From assembly GCA_900074885.1 (NCBI GenBank), contig FJUW01000050.1, positions 318,026 through 337,854 of the forward strand: a stretch of 19,829 bases of DNA, written 5' to 3'. The position numbers were made by a program, and so were the translations under genes. Of the stretch, positions 19,544-19,829 are shown piece by piece. The notes below the pieces were generated by a model that was not told the DNA's origin, searched no databases, and saw only the letters and a program-made list of their open reading frames with translations. This DNA comes from Rhynchosporium graminicola. Taxonomy: Eukaryota; Ascomycota; Leotiomycetes; Helotiales; Ploettnerulaceae. Each line of letters begins with the position of its first letter. Position 1 is the stretch's first letter.

Positions 19544-19829
19544 TGTGAAAATTGAGGGTGGAAATCGGCCGAAGGTCAGAATAACAGAATAATAGGTGAT
19601 CAATTTGACTTGCTTTGTTTGCTTGAAGAGAGCTAACTACAGGAGAGATTCTAGCTACTTATATAGCTATGTGAGCTCTCTAGAATATTCTATACTACGT
19701 AATACAGAACTCCATAGAAGAAGACACGTATACCGTAGAATCATACTACGTTAGTAGTACGTTAGTAGAGACCTCTAGAAGTACGATATGCGTACTAGAG
19801 AGTAGTAGAACTCTATCGAGAACCTTCAT
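19544..19829 (+). repeat. LTR of family F, 5' part, running off the edge
   Basis: It starts TGTGAAAATTGAGGGTGG, directly after copia integrase codons. It is homologous to the minus strand of the solo LTR at 4142-4615 over all 286 visible bases, so about 190 more LTR bases are expected to the right. It contains ACGTTAGTAGT in two near-tandem copies (about 19748-19769), one of which is missing from the solo LTR. The 5 bases before it, GTATT, are the predicted target duplication. It keeps more CpA/TpG than the solo LTR, so it is the younger or less mutated copy. Confidence 0.85.

Noticed and set aside
1..19829. Host genes, tRNA, rRNA, CRISPR array or a novel defence or biosynthetic system
   Set aside because: Apart from LTRs and short leaders, the long stretches read as transposon protein families on one strand or the other. 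I found no other conserved folds, repeats with spacers or gene clusters.

Overview
The window looks like a piece of a repeat-rich, gene-free compartment of a filamentous ascomycete (Pezizomycotina). It holds no intact host gene. What it holds is a stack of nested transposable elements, almost all broken by C-to-T and G-to-A changes of the repeat-induced point mutation (RIP) type. In bases 1-300 I count 13 CpG but only 3 CpA and 2 TpG, so the loss is specific to CpA/TpG. This removes ATG codons and turns Gln and Trp codons into stops, which is why nearly no open frame survives although long protein homologies can be read through the stops. Chromodomain-bearing Ty3/gypsy elements, a fungal-type Ty1/copia element, and a hAT transposase gene with 50-60 bp introns and CTAAT/CTAAC branch-site-like motifs fit the same kind of host.

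Layout. (A) 1-3201, + strand: 3' part of a Ty3/gypsy chromovirus (RT, RNase H, integrase, chromodomain) ending in a polypurine tract and a 235 bp LTR. (B) 3202-6526, - strand: a second gypsy family (gag end, zinc knuckle, protease, RT, part of RNase H). It is cut at 3201/3202 by element A, split at 4142-4615 by a solo LTR with perfect 5 bp target duplications, and cut at 6526/6527 by a hAT transposon. (C) 6527-8948, + strand: hAT element with a BED-type zinc finger and a six-exon transposase gene, cut in its sixth exon. (D) 8949-15791, + strand: a third gypsy family, entering with a 417 bp direct duplication of LTR plus leader. It carries gag, protease, RT, RNase H, integrase and chromodomain, with a single N at 13216 flanked on both sides by 412 bp copies of the same RT segment. 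(E) 15792-19543, + strand: a copia element (LTR, gag with a Gly/Tyr/Gln-rich tract, zinc knuckle, protease, integrase), cut inside its integrase region. (F) 19544-19829: the start of an LTR of the same family as the solo LTR at 4142-4615.

The junctions give a relative order. Element B is oldest. The hAT entered B, gypsy D entered the hAT, copia E entered D, and the LTR element F entered E. Separately, A and the solo LTR hit B. The right-hand halves of the interrupted elements should lie beyond the right edge, and the 5' part of A and the 3' part of B beyond the left edge. The coding regions of A, B and E each stay in one reading frame from end to end apart from stops and insertions, so they decayed by substitution rather than by indels; D shows frame changes. 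I saw no cellular gene, tRNA, rRNA or CRISPR array, and nothing that looks like a new functional system. The points most worth checking are the probable assembly join at the N, the clean nesting order, the well-preserved intron architecture of the hAT gene, and sharp local differences in RIP load inside the LTRs.
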